From NCBI RefSeq assembly GCF_001028705.1, contig NZ_CP011770.1, positions 747,501 through 811,500 on the forward strand: a DNA stretch of 64,000 bases, in the 5' to 3' direction. The notes under the pieces were generated by a model. That model saw only the letters and a program-made list of their open reading frames with translations, did not search any database and was not told the origin of the DNA. Numbering within the stretch: the stretch's first letter is position 1; each line of letters begins with the position of its first letter. A program made the translations under genes and the position numbers. Positions 1 to 8,831 of the stretch are shown piece by piece. Source of the DNA: Croceicoccus naphthovorans (lineage in GTDB: Bacteria; Pseudomonadota; Alphaproteobacteria; Sphingomonadales; Sphingomonadaceae).

Positions 1-2
1 CA

Positions 3-875
3 TGGGCGCAGGCGTGGGAACAGGCCGGCGGCAGCTATTACCCGAAGCTGCAAATCTCGGCGCCGTTCACGCCCGCCACCGGTCCGCGCGTTCTGGCGGC
101 GAGCGAAGAATTCGCCCTCGCCATGCTGCGCGGGGCTGAGGCGTTGTGCGAGCAACAGGGTCTTTCCTCCGCCCACGCCACCTTCATCGCGCCCGAACAG
201 GTGCCGCTGTTCGAAAGGGCGGGTTGGATGATCCGCCACGACATCCAGTTCCACTGGCACAACCGCGACTACGCCGATTTCGATGCGTTTCTCGCCTCGC
301 TATCGTCGCGCAAGCGCAAGGCGATCCGCAAGGAGCGGGCGAAGGCGGTGGAAGGCCTGCGGATCGAGAGCCTGACCGGCGATGCGATCCGCGCCGAGCA
401 TTGGGATGCGTTCTGGCTGTTCTATCAGGATACTGGTGCGCGAAAGTGGGGCACGCCCTATCTGACGCGCGAAGCCTTCGAGCTAATCGGTGCGCGCATG
501 GCGGACGAGGTATTGCTGGTGCTGGCGTTCGAGGATGACCGACCGGTCGCCGGGGCGCTGAACTTCATCGGCCCGGACGCGCTCTATGGCCGGTACTGGG
601 GCGCGCTGGTCGACGTGCCGTTCCTGCATTTCGAGCTTTGCTATTACCGCGCCATCGACGCCGCCATCGAAAGCGGCCTGTCGCGCGTAGAGGCGGGCGC
701 GCAAGGCGGGCACAAGTTGGCGCGGGGTTATGAGCCGGTCCAGACGACCTCTGCCCACTATATCCCGCACGAAGGGTTCCGCCGTGCGGTGGCCGACTTC
801 CTTGATCGGGAGCGGCAAGGCATCGGCGCGGATCGGGCCATGCTTCAGGCGATGACCCCGTTCCGGAAAGGTTGA
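3..875 (+). CDS. FemAB/GNAT-like acyltransferase (DUF482), 5' partial
   Basis: The reading frame is open from the first bases of the window, so the start lies upstream and about 290 C-terminal codons are visible. The protein resembles the DUF482 group of FemAB/GNAT-fold acyltransferases, often labelled 'peptidogalycan biosynthesis protein'. Seen: a conserved Arg/Lys-rich helix (SSRKRKAIRKERAKA), a central segment GARKWGTPYLTREAF, and the end motif EAGAQGGHKLARGYEP, all typical of this family. Full-length members are near 380-400 residues, so roughly 100 N-terminal residues are missing here. The family is assumed to move acyl or aminoacyl groups, but the substrate is unknown. An internal ATG at 123 lies mid-domain and is unlikely to be the true start. 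Confidence 0.75.
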   Translation, partial: WAQAWEQAGGSYYPKLQISAPFTPATGPRVLAASEEFALAMLRGAEALCEQQGLSSAHATFIAPEQVPLFERAGWMIRHDIQFHWHNRDYADFDAFLASLSSRKRKAIRKERAKAVEGLRIESLTGDAIRAEHWDAFWLFYQDTGARKWGTPYLTREAFELIGARMADEVLLVLAFEDDRPVAGALNFIGPDALYGRYWGALVDVPFLHFELCYYRAIDAAIESGLSRVEAGAQGGHKLARGYEPVQTTSAHYIPHEGFRRAVADFLDRERQGIGADRAMLQAMTPFRKG

Positions 876-879
876 CGCG

Positions 880-1230
880 TCAGGCGACGCGGCGGTTGGC
901 GGCGAACTCTGCCAGGAATGCCCGGGCGCGGCGCTGTGCCTCCACGATTTCGCGGGCGGTCATTTCCTCGGCCACTTCGGCGCGGCAGGCCTGAGCCTCT
1001 TCATGGCCGCGCGATGCGGCGATGTTGAACCACTTGTGCGCTTCGACAAGATCGCAGAGCGCCCCTCGGCTGCCGGTGGAAAAGGCGCAGCCCAGTTCGA
1101 ACAGCGCATTGTCGTCGCCCTTGCGATCGGCCTTCAGGCAATTGCAGACGAGCGTTTCGGTTGAAAGCAGCACCGCCGGATCGATGGCGGGCCCGCATTC
1201 GACGAGATGGAGATGGTCAATGTAACCCAT
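880..1230 (-). CDS. Sel1-repeat family small protein
   Basis: A 116-residue protein starting MGYIDHLHLVECG. This start has AGGGGA about eight bases upstream; a longer in-frame ATG at 1281 has no comparable site. The segment LFELGCAFSTGSRG..DLVEAHKWFNIAASRG matches one Sel1-like (TPR-related) repeat, here with the usual AHKWFNIAASRGHEEA core. The C-terminal third is a charged helix. Sel1 repeats serve as protein-interaction scaffolds; no catalytic residues are visible. It converges with the preceding acyltransferase (four bases between the stops) and is divergent from dksA. Cytoplasmic, partner unknown. Confidence 0.7.
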   Translation of the reverse strand: MGYIDHLHLVECGPAIDPAVLLSTETLVCNCLKADRKGDDNALFELGCAFSTGSRGALCDLVEAHKWFNIAASRGHEEAQACRAEVAEEMTAREIVEAQRRARAFLAEFAANRRVA

Positions 1231-1514
1231 ATCTATCGTCCCCTGTTGTCGCCCCGAAAATCCCCAGCGGGGCAGGCACAAGGTCGGCCATCATGGTCAA
1301 CAATTGGTTAACGGCAATTTCGGCTGTTTTTTCAGTCCATTTGCACCCTTTAGATTCTGACAGTGTCGTTCGGCTGGTTTTAATCTGTGGGTGACTATCG
1401 ACACTGCTGAAAATGCCCTTGTTTGCGAATCGGCACGCCCGTATATCGCGCGCCAATGGGATGGATGGGTCGGTTGCCTTCCGCCGGCCTTCAATGGGGT
1501 CGGAGTGAGTCGTA

Positions 1515-1973
1515 ATGAGCGTAGTGGCTGCAAACGAAATCGATATTCTGGCCACCGCGCGCAATAACGTGGTCGGCGATTACATGCCCAGCAGTGATGA
1601 ACCCTACATGGGTCCGCGTCAGCTGGAATTCTTTCGCGAACTACTGGTGGAATGGAAGCATTCGATCCTGAATGCCGCCGCCGGAACCCTGCAGCAGTTG
1701 CAGGACGGCCCGATCCGCGAGCCCGATCTGAACGACCGCGCGTCGAGCGAGACCGACTGGGGGATCGAATTGCGCACCCGCGATCGTCAGCGCAAGCTGA
1801 TCGCCAAGATCGAATCGGCCATTCGCCGCATTGATGAGGGCGAGTACGGTTACTGCGAAGTGACGGGCGAGCCGATTGGCATCGGCCGCCTGATCGCCCG
1901 TCCGATCGCTACGATGACGGTAGAGGCGCAGGAAGCGCACGAACGGCGCGAGAAGATTTCGCGCGACGACTAG
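1515..1973 (+). CDS. dksA: DksA/TraR-family RNA polymerase-binding regulator, single-Cys zinc finger
   Basis: The 152-residue product has the DksA layout: a long coiled coil whose tip carries the DxxDxA motif (D71, D74, A76 in DLNDRAS), then a degenerate zinc-finger region with only one cysteine (C114 in YGYCEVTGEP), where classical DksA has four. Such cysteine-poor forms are common in alphaproteobacteria. DksA enters the RNA polymerase secondary channel and, with ppGpp, tunes rRNA and stress promoters. The start ATG follows GGAG at a nine-base distance. It is divergent from the Sel1 gene; the 284-bp space between them should hold both promoters. The family call is firm; zinc independence is inferred. 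Confidence 0.92.
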   Translation: MSVVAANEIDILATARNNVVGDYMPSSDEPYMGPRQLEFFRELLVEWKHSILNAAAGTLQQLQDGPIREPDLNDRASSETDWGIELRTRDRQRKLIAKIESAIRRIDEGEYGYCEVTGEPIGIGRLIARPIATMTVEAQEAHERREKISRDD

Positions 1974-2159
1974 TCGCGCTTCGGCTTTGGCCGGAATCGC
2001 TGCCACATTTTTGTCCCAATCGGGAACAGCGCACAACTCGGCGCTGATATCCGGTGCACGCTCTTTACCTTTCGTTATCCTTGCGGCGTTAATCATTGCG
2101 CATCGAGGTTAACGGGCGTGCAACACTTGCACCCCGCGCCGGTGATCAGGGGACGACCC

Positions 2160-2516
2160 ATGTCGAAACGGCCCATGCGGGAACAGGACAACCGCAGGCA
2201 CGAACGCGATTCGCTGTTTCTCGTCGCCGACTTGCGCGTAGAGCGCGACGGCGCGCCCTATTCGGTGAAGCTGCGCAATGTGTCCGACGCGGGCATCATG
2301 GCCGAAGGGCCGATGCGGCTCACGCGCGGCGGTACGGTCTGGATCGACCTTCCCAATATCGGCGAGGTTGCAGGAACCGTGGCATGGACGGCGGGCAACC
2401 GTTGCGGCATCGCTTTCGATCAGGAAATCGACGCATCGGAAGTGCGCTTTCCCTTGGCGGACGAGGATGCGCCCATCGAACCCCGCGCCGATCTGGAAAA
2501 CCATCGCCGCGATTGA
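2160..2516 (+). CDS. PilZ-domain protein
   Basis: A 118-residue protein made of one PilZ domain. The c-di-GMP signature is visible as NRRHER (the RxxxR part, residues ~10-15) and NVSDAGIMAEG (the (D/N)xSxxG part, ~40-50). The chosen ATG follows AGGGGA by seven bases; an upstream in-frame start at 2118 has no such site. A stand-alone PilZ domain normally acts as a c-di-GMP receptor that binds another protein, for example in motility or polysaccharide synthesis. No partner gene is adjacent, but this window also encodes a likely c-di-GMP-linked glycosyltransferase at 34-36 kb. Confidence 0.85.
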   Translation: MSKRPMREQDNRRHERDSLFLVADLRVERDGAPYSVKLRNVSDAGIMAEGPMRLTRGGTVWIDLPNIGEVAGTVAWTAGNRCGIAFDQEIDASEVRFPLADEDAPIEPRADLENHRRD

Positions 2517-2573
2517 GCGGATAAAAACGCAAACCTGCTGACCTTCGTTCGCGCGCCTGATAGAGATTGCGCG

Positions 2574-4013
2574 ATGCCACGCCTTTCGCGATTTGCCCTG
2601 CTAACTTCCCTTGTGCTGACCGCTAGTTGCGGTGGCGGCGGCGACGGCCGATTCGACGTACTCCTAGTCGGCTCGGAAGAAGCGGCGCTGAGCGAAGAGC
2701 CGCCCTATGGCGAAGCGGCGAAACTGGTGCGCGAAGCCACCGGCAGCGGCCTTGTCGCCTTGGATGCGGAGGGACGCATTCGCCCCGATCTGGCCGCGCG
2801 CTGGATCGTGACCGATGACGGGCTTAGCTATATCTTCCGTATTGAGCGCCAACCCGATGCCATAGATACGAACGCCGCTCCGCCGACCGCGCCCGAAGTG
2901 CGCAAGGCGCTGCTTGCCGCGATCCGCGACATGAAGGGCACCGGGCTGGCGCGCGATCTGGACGTGATCGACGGCATTTATGCGCGAACCAGCCAGGTGA
3001 TTGAAATCCGGTTGCGCACGGCGATGCCTGAATTCTTGCAGTTGATGGCCGTTCCCGAACTCTCGCTGAAATTGCCGGAGGGTGAGACCGACGCGCTGGA
3101 CCTGACCGCCGATGGGCCGTTGCTGACGCTCTCCGAACCCGTGTTCGAAGATCGGACGGCAGGCACGCTCGACATTCGCGTGGCAAAGGCAAAAGACGCG
3201 GTAGAGCGGTTTCAGCGGGGCGAGGCAGAGTTGATGCTGGGCGGCGGTATCGATGCCTTGCCGCATGTCGAGTTCGGCCTGTTGCGCGGCACGATCCGGC
3301 TGGACCCGGTGGCGGGCCTGTTCGGGCTGGCTGTCGCCGATAGCGAGGGTTTTCTGGCCGAGGCGAGCAATCGCGAAGCGCTCGCGATGGCAATCGACCG
3401 CGATGCCCTGATTGCACCGTTCAAGATCGGCGGCTGGACCCCGCGAACGCGGCTGGTGCCCGTGGGCCTGCCCGGCACACAGCAACCGCCGGGACGGTGG
3501 GACGATCTAAGCATCGAACAGCGCCAGGGCTTTGCTGCGCAACGTGTGGCGGGCTGGGTGGCCAGCAATGGCGCGGTCGCCCCGCTGACCATTGCGCTGC
3601 CCACTGGCACGGGCGGCAACATCCTGTTTCGAAGGCTTTCGGCAGACCTTGGTAGGATCGGACTGGCTGCAAAGCGCGTCGGACCCGATGAAAACGCGGA
3701 CCTGCGGCTGGTGGACGAGGTCGCCTATCTCGACCGGCCCGAATGGTACTTGCACCGGCTGGACTGCACGGTGATCCGCGCGGTCTGCAGCGCCGATGCC
3801 GACGCGCTGGTTTACGAAGCGCTGGGCGAAACCGCGGCCCCGCGCCGCGATGCCCTGCTGGCAGAGGCGGAGGCGATGCTGACGGCGCAGAACGGGTTTA
3901 TCTCGTTCGGGCCGCCGATCCGGTTTTCGCTGGTGCGCGGCGGGGTTGCGGGCTTTGCGATCAATCGCTGGGGCTTCCATCCCTTGTCGCAGCTGTTCGT
4001 CGACACCAACTAG
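2574..4013 (+). CDS. Family-5 extracellular solute-binding lipoprotein, orphan
   Basis: A 479-residue protein with a lipoprotein signal peptide (RFALLTSLVLTASC, Cys ~19) and the fold pattern of ABC family-5 (peptide/nickel) binding proteins. Seen: an early DLAARWIVTDDGLSYIFRI segment, a central REALAMAIDRDALI segment, and a C-terminal ALVYEAL...RRDALLAEAEAML segment. Such proteins bind oligopeptides or other solutes in the periplasm for a two-permease, two-ATPase importer, but no permease or ATPase gene lies nearby. The DUF4112 gene begins just after its stop. The ligand cannot be read from sequence; a scavenging or chaperone-like role without a transporter is possible. Confidence 0.8.
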   Translation: MPRLSRFALLTSLVLTASCGGGGDGRFDVLLVGSEEAALSEEPPYGEAAKLVREATGSGLVALDAEGRIRPDLAARWIVTDDGLSYIFRIERQPDAIDTNAAPPTAPEVRKALLAAIRDMKGTGLARDLDVIDGIYARTSQVIEIRLRTAMPEFLQLMAVPELSLKLPEGETDALDLTADGPLLTLSEPVFEDRTAGTLDIRVAKAKDAVERFQRGEAELMLGGGIDALPHVEFGLLRGTIRLDPVAGLFGLAVADSEGFLAEASNREALAMAIDRDALIAPFKIGGWTPRTRLVPVGLPGTQQPPGRWDDLSIEQRQGFAAQRVAGWVASNGAVAPLTIALPTGTGGNILFRRLSADLGRIGLAAKRVGPDENADLRLVDEVAYLDRPEWYLHRLDCTVIRAVCSADADALVYEALGETAAPRRDALLAEAEAMLTAQNGFISFGPPIRFSLVRGGVAGFAINRWGFHPLSQLFVDTN

Positions 4014-4018
4014 GGCTG

Positions 4019-4477
4019 GTGAACGACTTCGACGATAGCCCGCCCCGTGCCGACACCCGGCAATCCGGTCGCGCCCGCCGCATGGATTTGCGCGACCAGC
4101 TGCCGCTAGGCACCGACCCCGCTTCGATCCGTCAGCGGATAGAAGCAATGGAGGCCATGCTCGAACGTGCGATGGTCGTGCCGGGCACGAACTTTCGCTT
4201 TGGGCTGGACTCGGTAATCGGCCTCGTGCCGGTCGTTGGTGATTTCGTGACGGCAGCGATGGGCGCCTATATCGTGTGGGAAGCGCGCAACCTTGGCCTG
4301 CCGAAGTGGAAGCTGTGGCACATGGGCGCGAACGTTGCGTTCGATACCGCGATAGGTGCGGTGCCTTTGGTGGGCGACGCCTTCGACTTGCTGTTCCGAT
4401 CGAACACCAGGAACCTGAAGATCATCCGCAAGCACCTCGACAAGCATCACCCCGCGTCACAGGTGATCGAGGGCTGA
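4019..4477 (+). CDS. DUF4112 small membrane protein
   Basis: The product is 152 residues if translation starts at the GTG six bases after the upstream stop, or 131 from the ATG at 4082. Neither has a strong ribosome site, so the start is uncertain. The domain is DUF4112: DSVIGLVPVVGDFVTAAMGAYIVWEARNLGLPKW, then a second hydrophobic segment FDTAIGAVPLVGDAFDLLFRSN and the ending NLKIIRKHL. The twin 'GxVPxVGD' hairpins suggest two re-entrant or transmembrane helices. Function is unknown across the family. Confidence 0.8.
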   Translation: MNDFDDSPPRADTRQSGRARRMDLRDQLPLGTDPASIRQRIEAMEAMLERAMVVPGTNFRFGLDSVIGLVPVVGDFVTAAMGAYIVWEARNLGLPKWKLWHMGANVAFDTAIGAVPLVGDAFDLLFRSNTRNLKIIRKHLDKHHPASQVIEG

Positions 4478-4499
4478 GGCGCCCAAGGACTTTGCGCGA

Positions 4500-4676
4500 T
4501 CAGAAATCGATCGCGATGCCGTTCTTTTCCCAGTCGCCAAAACGCGTCGGGTCTGGGCGCTCTTCATCCTCGTGCCGCGAACCCGGACCGGGCTTGGGCG
4601 CGGGATCGTTGTTCCAGTGCGCGGGCTTCTGGAATTCCGCGGGGCGCTGCGTGGCGCGTTTGATCGGGTCGGTCAT
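4500..4676 (-). CDS. DUF1674 protein, succinate dehydrogenase assembly factor 4-like
   Basis: A short protein of 58 residues starting MTDPIKRATQ and ending in the hallmark DUF1674 tail PTRFGDWEKNGIAIDF. This family includes mitochondrial SDHAF4, which binds free flavinylated SdhA and helps it join SdhB. Alphaproteobacterial homologues are equally short. The reading frame continues upstream to 4862, but that part overlaps rsmB on the other strand and has biased composition, so the internal ATG is preferred. The neighbouring rsmB, divergent here, is a frequent genomic partner of this family as I recall it. Confidence 0.85.
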   Translation of the reverse strand: MTDPIKRATQRPAEFQKPAHWNNDPAPKPGPGSRHEDEERPDPTRFGDWEKNGIAIDF

Positions 4677-4758
4677 GCCCTGCAAGATGGGCGATTGGCC
4701 CGCGCGATGCAACGGGGCCATTGCCTGATCGCGCCAATCGGACCATAGCGCGCCGACC

Positions 4759-5988
4759 ATGGCCGAACCCGCCGGATTCCCCGCCCGCCGCGCTGCGCTG
4801 CGCATGCTCGATGCCGTCCTGCGCCGGGGCGAGACGCTGGACGGTGCCGCCGGGGCGGGCAAGGGCCTGCCCGGGCCGGACGCCGCGCTGGCCCGCGCGA
4901 TCGCGGGAGAAGCGCTGCGCTGGCTGGTCGACTGCGATGCGCTGATCGATAGCGCGACGCGTCAGATTTTGCCCGACGACGCCAAGGTACGCACGGTGTT
5001 GCGCATGATGCTGGTGCAGGCGTTAAGGCTGGAAACGGCGCCACACGCGGTGATCGCGACCGGACTTCCCTTGCTGGCCGGTGGGCCAAGGCGGCTGGCG
5101 CATGGGGTGTTCTCGACGCTGATGAAGCGCGGGGTCAGCCTGCCGGATTTCCCGACCCTGCCCGAAACGGTCGTGGCGCGATGGGGCGTGGAGCGGGCGG
5201 CGAAGATCGCCAGCGGTTTGGCCGAACCGCCGCCGCTGGACCTGACGCTGCGCGATCCGGCGGAAACCGACCTGTGGGCGGATCGGCTCGAAGCCACGAT
5301 CATCGCACCCGGCATCCTGCGCCTGTCGCGTGGGCGGGCGGTAGAGGGCCTGCCCGGATATACCGACGGTGCGTGGTGGATTCAGGACCTCGCCGCGTCA
5401 ATCCCTGCGACTCTGCTGGGGCGGGGCGAGGGACGGCGGGTGCTGGACCTCTGCGCCGCACCGGGTGGCAAGACGCTGCAACTCGCCGCAGCAGGGTGGC
5501 AGGTGACGGCGCTCGACATCTCGGCCCGGCGGCTGGAGCGTTTGAAGCGCAATCTGGCCCGCACCGGCCTGACGGCGGAAATCATCCAGATCGACGCCTT
5601 TCAATGGCACCCTGAAGCGCAGTTCGATGCCGTGCTGCTCGATGCGCCGTGCACCGCGACGGGCACGTGTCGCCGCCATCCTGATGTCCTTCACCGCATT
5701 ACCGACAACCATGTGGCGGAGATGGCGGGGATGCAGCAGAGCCTGCTCGACCGCGCCTCCGGCTGGCTCGGCCCCGACGGGCGGCTGGTCTACGCGGTCT
5801 GCTCGTTGGAGGAGGCCGAAGGGGCAGGGCAGGCGGAACAGGCCATGCTAACCCCTCATCCGATTACGGCAGACGAACTGCCTTGCGGTCTGCAACCAGA
5901 TGCGAACGGCTGGCTGCGAACCGATCCGGGCATGTTGCCGGAAATCGGCGGACTGGACGGCTTCTTCGTCGCCCGCTTCCGCGCCTGA
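4759..5988 (+). CDS. rsmB: 16S rRNA (cytosine-C5) methyltransferase RsmB/NOP family
   Basis: A 409-residue protein. The N-terminal ~130 residues form a NusB-like RNA-binding domain (RRAALRMLDAVLRRGETLDG...). The rest is a Rossmann SAM methyltransferase: motif I VLDLCAAPGGKTLQLA (~residues 228-243), motif IV LLDAPCTATGTCRRHPDV, and motif VI VYAVCSLEEAEG. The two conserved cysteines, in the DAPC and VCS motifs, are the release and nucleophile cysteines of m5C methyltransferases. By homology it methylates C967 of 16S rRNA using SAM. Other RsmB/NOP paralogues exist, so the exact target base is inferred. Confidence 0.88.
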   Translation: MAEPAGFPARRAALRMLDAVLRRGETLDGAAGAGKGLPGPDAALARAIAGEALRWLVDCDALIDSATRQILPDDAKVRTVLRMMLVQALRLETAPHAVIATGLPLLAGGPRRLAHGVFSTLMKRGVSLPDFPTLPETVVARWGVERAAKIASGLAEPPPLDLTLRDPAETDLWADRLEATIIAPGILRLSRGRAVEGLPGYTDGAWWIQDLAASIPATLLGRGEGRRVLDLCAAPGGKTLQLAAAGWQVTALDISARRLERLKRNLARTGLTAEIIQIDAFQWHPEAQFDAVLLDAPCTATGTCRRHPDVLHRITDNHVAEMAGMQQSLLDRASGWLGPDGRLVYAVCSLEEAEGAGQAEQAMLTPHPITADELPCGLQPDANGWLRTDPGMLPEIGGLDGFFVARFRA

Positions 5989-5991
5989 GCG

Positions 5992-6522
5992 CTATTCGGG
6001 CCGCACCCTGTCGGCAAAACTCTTACGTAGTTTTTGCAGTTTGGGCGGGATCGTCGCGACGCAATAGGGATTCCGCTTGCCATCGTTGACCCAATAGTCC
6101 TGATGGTAATCCTCTGCGGTATACCAGGTCGCGGGCCCCTCGATGGTTGTCACCACCGGCGTATCGTGCGTGTCCTGCGCGCGGGCAATCGCGGCCTCCG
6201 CTTCTGCCTTTTGCGCATCGTCCAGCGGAAATATCGCCGACCGGTACTGCGTACCGACATCGTTGCCCTGCCGGTTCAGCTGCGTCGGATCGTGCGTCGC
6301 AAAAAAGATATCGAGGATGTCGCCATAGCGCACGATGTCCGGGTTGAACGTTACCCGGACCGCCTCTGCATGGCCGCTCGCGCCTGAACAAACCTCTCTG
6401 TAGGTCGGGTTCTCAGTCTGGCCGCCGATATAGCCGCTCTCAACATTGTTGACGCCCAGAACGTCGCGGTACACAGCCTCGGTGCACCAGAAACAGCCGC
6501 CGGCCACGATAGCCTGTTGCAT
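5992..6522 (-). CDS. msrA: Peptide-methionine (S)-S-oxide reductase MsrA
   Basis: A 176-residue protein with the MsrA signature [13 protein letters not shown]; the first cysteine (C10) is the nucleophile. Other family blocks are [38 protein letters not shown] and [13 protein letters not shown]. It reduces methionine-S-sulfoxide with thioredoxin electrons, repairing oxidised proteins. The start ATG has AAGGAG ten bases upstream; the longer frame to 6576 lacks a good site. It converges with rsmB (three bases between stops) and is divergent from the SIMPL lipoprotein gene. Confidence 0.95.
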   Translation of the reverse strand: MQQAIVAGGCFWCTEAVYRDVLGVNNVESGYIGGQTENPTYREVCSGASGHAEAVRVTFNPDIVRYGDILDIFFATHDPTQLNRQGNDVGTQYRSAIFPLDDAQKAEAEAAIARAQDTHDTPVVTTIEGPATWYTAEDYHQDYWVNDGKRNPYCVATIPPKLQKLRKSFADRVRPE

Positions 6523-6675
6523 GCGCGCGTAACTCCTTCGATCGCGGGACTGATCAGATAGGAACGCCCCGCCCACTTGTCATCGTTTCGGTCGTCAACG
6601 GTTCAGCAAGCGGTTGGTATCCCACCCTTTCCAGTTGGTTGGAGAGGCCATTTGCCTGGAGAGGGTTGCTATACG

Positions 6676-7428
6676 ATGAAGAAACTTGCGATTTTGGTAG
6701 GCGCCTTGCCGCTTCTTGCCGCCTGTGCCAACAGCGACGAAAGCGCGCGCGGCGTGACGCACGAAGAAACGCTGTTGAGCGTCAGCGCCAGCGGAGAAGC
6801 CGATGCCCGCCCCGACGAGGCGGTGTTCATGGCCGGTGTCGAAACCTGGGGCAGCAATGCCAAGACCGCCAGCGCCAACAACGCCGAGGGCATCGCCAAG
6901 GTGGTCGCCGCCTTGAAGGAACTGGGCATCCCCGAAGACGACATCCAGACCCGTAGCGTCGGCGTGCGCAGGATCGACTGGGGCGACAGGAAGGGCCAGT
7001 ACGGCGCGAACAACACCGTCACCGTAACGGTGCGCGATATGGCCAAGGCGGGTGAGGCGGTGACCGCCGTGACCGAAGTGGGCGCCAACGTGATGAGCGG
7101 GCCGGACCTGCGCATGTCGGACCCGGAGGGGCAGGCCAATGCCGCCTATGCCGAAGCCTACAAGGCCGCGCGGACACGAGCGGAAGCTTACGCCGAGGCA
7201 GCGGGAATGGAGATCAGCCGCGTGCTCTATATCCGCGATGCGGGCGGATCGCAGGGCGGGCGCTATTTCCAGGGGGCCGTGCCTGTCGCTCCGCCGCCTC
7301 CGCCGGTTTCCCCCGCGTACCGGACGAGCACGCGCCCCGAAAGCATGGCCGATGCATCAGCAATCATGCCGGGCCAGACGACCAGCGCCGTAACGGTTCA
7401 GGTGGACTTCGCGCTCGTCCCGAAATAG
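6676..7428 (+). CDS. SIMPL-domain (DUF541) lipoprotein
   Basis: A 250-residue protein with a lipobox signal peptide (MKKLAILVGALPLLAAC, Cys 17). The SIMPL/DUF541 domain follows: LSVSASGEADARPDEAVF, then a coiled region of alternating Ala/Lys, and RARAEAYAEAAGM near the C-terminus. SIMPL proteins form periplasmic or membrane-attached oligomers linked to stress tolerance; no enzyme activity is established. A Pro-rich linker (VAPPPPPVSPAY, residues ~207-218) near the end is unusual. The aguB gene follows ten bases after the stop, so the two may be co-transcribed. Confidence 0.85.
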   Translation: MKKLAILVGALPLLAACANSDESARGVTHEETLLSVSASGEADARPDEAVFMAGVETWGSNAKTASANNAEGIAKVVAALKELGIPEDDIQTRSVGVRRIDWGDRKGQYGANNTVTVTVRDMAKAGEAVTAVTEVGANVMSGPDLRMSDPEGQANAAYAEAYKAARTRAEAYAEAAGMEISRVLYIRDAGGSQGGRYFQGAVPVAPPPPPVSPAYRTSTRPESMADASAIMPGQTTSAVTVQVDFALVPK

Positions 7429-7438
7429 TCGGGAGGAC

Positions 7439-8293
7439 ATGACCAAGATCACCGTTGCGGCGCTGCAATGCGCACTGGGCTCTGCCGACGAGCAAGAGAA
7501 CATCGACCGCATATCAGCGCTTGTCGAACAGGCGGCAGGTGAGGGCGCGCAGGTCATTCTGCCGCCCGAGCTCTTCTCCGGCCCCTATTTCTGCCGCGAG
7601 GAGGACGAGGCGCTGTTTTCGCTGGCCCGCCCGACGGCGGAACACCCCAGCGTGATCGCGATGCAGGCGCTGGCGAAAAAGTTGGGCGTGGCGGTTCCGA
7701 CCAGTTTTTTCGAGCGTGATGGGCACCATTATTACAACACGCTGGCCATGATAGACGCCGCTGGCGAGATCATGGGCACCTATCGCAAGAGCCATATTCC
7801 CGACGGACCGGGGTACGAGGAAAAGTACTATTTCCGTCCCGGCAACACCGGTTTCAAGGTGTGGGATGTGTTCGGAACGCGCGTCGGCGTCGGCATCTGC
7901 TGGGACCAGTGGTACCCGGAATGCGCCCGCGCGATGGCATTGATGGGGGCGGAATTGCTGTTCTACCCAACGGCTATCGGCTCGGAGCCCTACGACGCCG
8001 ATCTCGACACCAGCCGCATGTGGCGGCGCGCGATGATCGGGCATTCGGTATCGAACTGCATGCCGGTAATCGCTGCCAACCGCATCGGGAAAGAGGGCGA
8101 GCACCAGACCTTCTATGGCCACAGTTTCATCACCGACGAGTGGGGCGATCTGGTCGCCGCCTATGGCCGGGATGAAAGCGGGGTGCTGGTGACGACGCTC
8201 GACCTCGCCCGCGCCAAGACGCACCGCGCAGGGATGGGCTTTTTCCGAGACCGTCGTCCGCAATTGTACGGGCGCCTGGCGGAGGATGTCTGA
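7439..8293 (+). CDS. aguB: N-carbamoylputrescine amidase
   Basis: A 284-residue member of the nitrilase superfamily. The catalytic triad is visible: Glu44 in LPPELFSGPYF, Lys117 in TYRKSHIPDGPGY and Cys154 in GVGICWDQWYPE. The long matches to the AguB type (FSGPYFCREEDE, YRKSHIPDGPGYEEKYYF, YPTAIGSEP) make the subfamily call good. It hydrolyses N-carbamoylputrescine to putrescine, CO2 and ammonia, the last step of agmatine-based polyamine synthesis. The usual partner, agmatine deiminase (aguA), is not in this window. folK overlaps its last eight bases. Confidence 0.92.
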   Translation: MTKITVAALQCALGSADEQENIDRISALVEQAAGEGAQVILPPELFSGPYFCREEDEALFSLARPTAEHPSVIAMQALAKKLGVAVPTSFFERDGHHYYNTLAMIDAAGEIMGTYRKSHIPDGPGYEEKYYFRPGNTGFKVWDVFGTRVGVGICWDQWYPECARAMALMGAELLFYPTAIGSEPYDADLDTSRMWRRAMIGHSVSNCMPVIAANRIGKEGEHQTFYGHSFITDEWGDLVAAYGRDESGVLVTTLDLARAKTHRAGMGFFRDRRPQLYGRLAEDV

Positions 8294-8777
8294 CGCGGCG
8301 CATGATTACCTAATCGCGCTGGGCAGCAACGTCCGGCACGTTCGACATGGTGCGCCGGAGCGGGTTTTGAGCGCAGCTGTCGATGCGGTTGCGGAATTGG
8401 CCGAAGTCATGACCCTGTCCCGTGTCGTCCGCTCTCGCCCCTTGGGGCCGTCGCTGCGCGAATATGCGAACGCAGCCTTGGTCCTGCGCACCGATTGCGA
8501 ACCCGAAGATCTGCTTGAAGCGTTGCAATCGATCGAGCGATCGTTCGGTCGCAAACGCCGGGGCAGCGCGTGGTCGGCCCGGACGCTCGATCTCGACATC
8601 GTGCTGTGGTCGGGCGGTAGCTGGTGCACCCCTCACATCACCATCCCTCACCCCGAATTCCGTCGCCGCACCTTCGTCCTCGGCCCCGCCGCGCAAGTCG
8701 CGCCAAACTGGCGCGACCCGATATCGAACCTGACGCTTTTGCAACTCGATCACCGACTTCGTGACCAAGCCGCTTGA
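8286..8777 (+). CDS. folK: 2-amino-4-hydroxy-6-hydroxymethyldihydropteridine pyrophosphokinase
   Basis: A 163-residue HPPK with the N-terminal LIALGSNV motif, the central loop FGRKRRGSAWSARTLDLDIVLW (catalytic RTLDLDI aspartates) and the C-terminal IPHPEFRRRTFVLGPAAQVAPNW. It transfers pyrophosphate from ATP to hydroxymethyl-dihydropterin in folate synthesis. The start overlaps the end of aguB by eight bases, which suggests translational coupling. It ends 54 bases before tRNA-Lys. Confidence 0.92.
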   Translation: MSDAAHDYLIALGSNVRHVRHGAPERVLSAAVDAVAELAEVMTLSRVVRSRPLGPSLREYANAALVLRTDCEPEDLLEALQSIERSFGRKRRGSAWSARTLDLDIVLWSGGSWCTPHITIPHPEFRRRTFVLGPAAQVAPNWRDPISNLTLLQLDHRLRDQAA

Positions 8778-8831
8778 CCCACGCGATCCCCCTGCCTAGG
8801 TGGGCGGCGCACGAAGCGTAACGCGCTTTGC

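Noticed and set aside
6544-6620. EcfG promoter upstream of the SIMPL gene
   Set aside because: GGAAC and CGTT are present but 18 bases apart, outside the usual 16-17.
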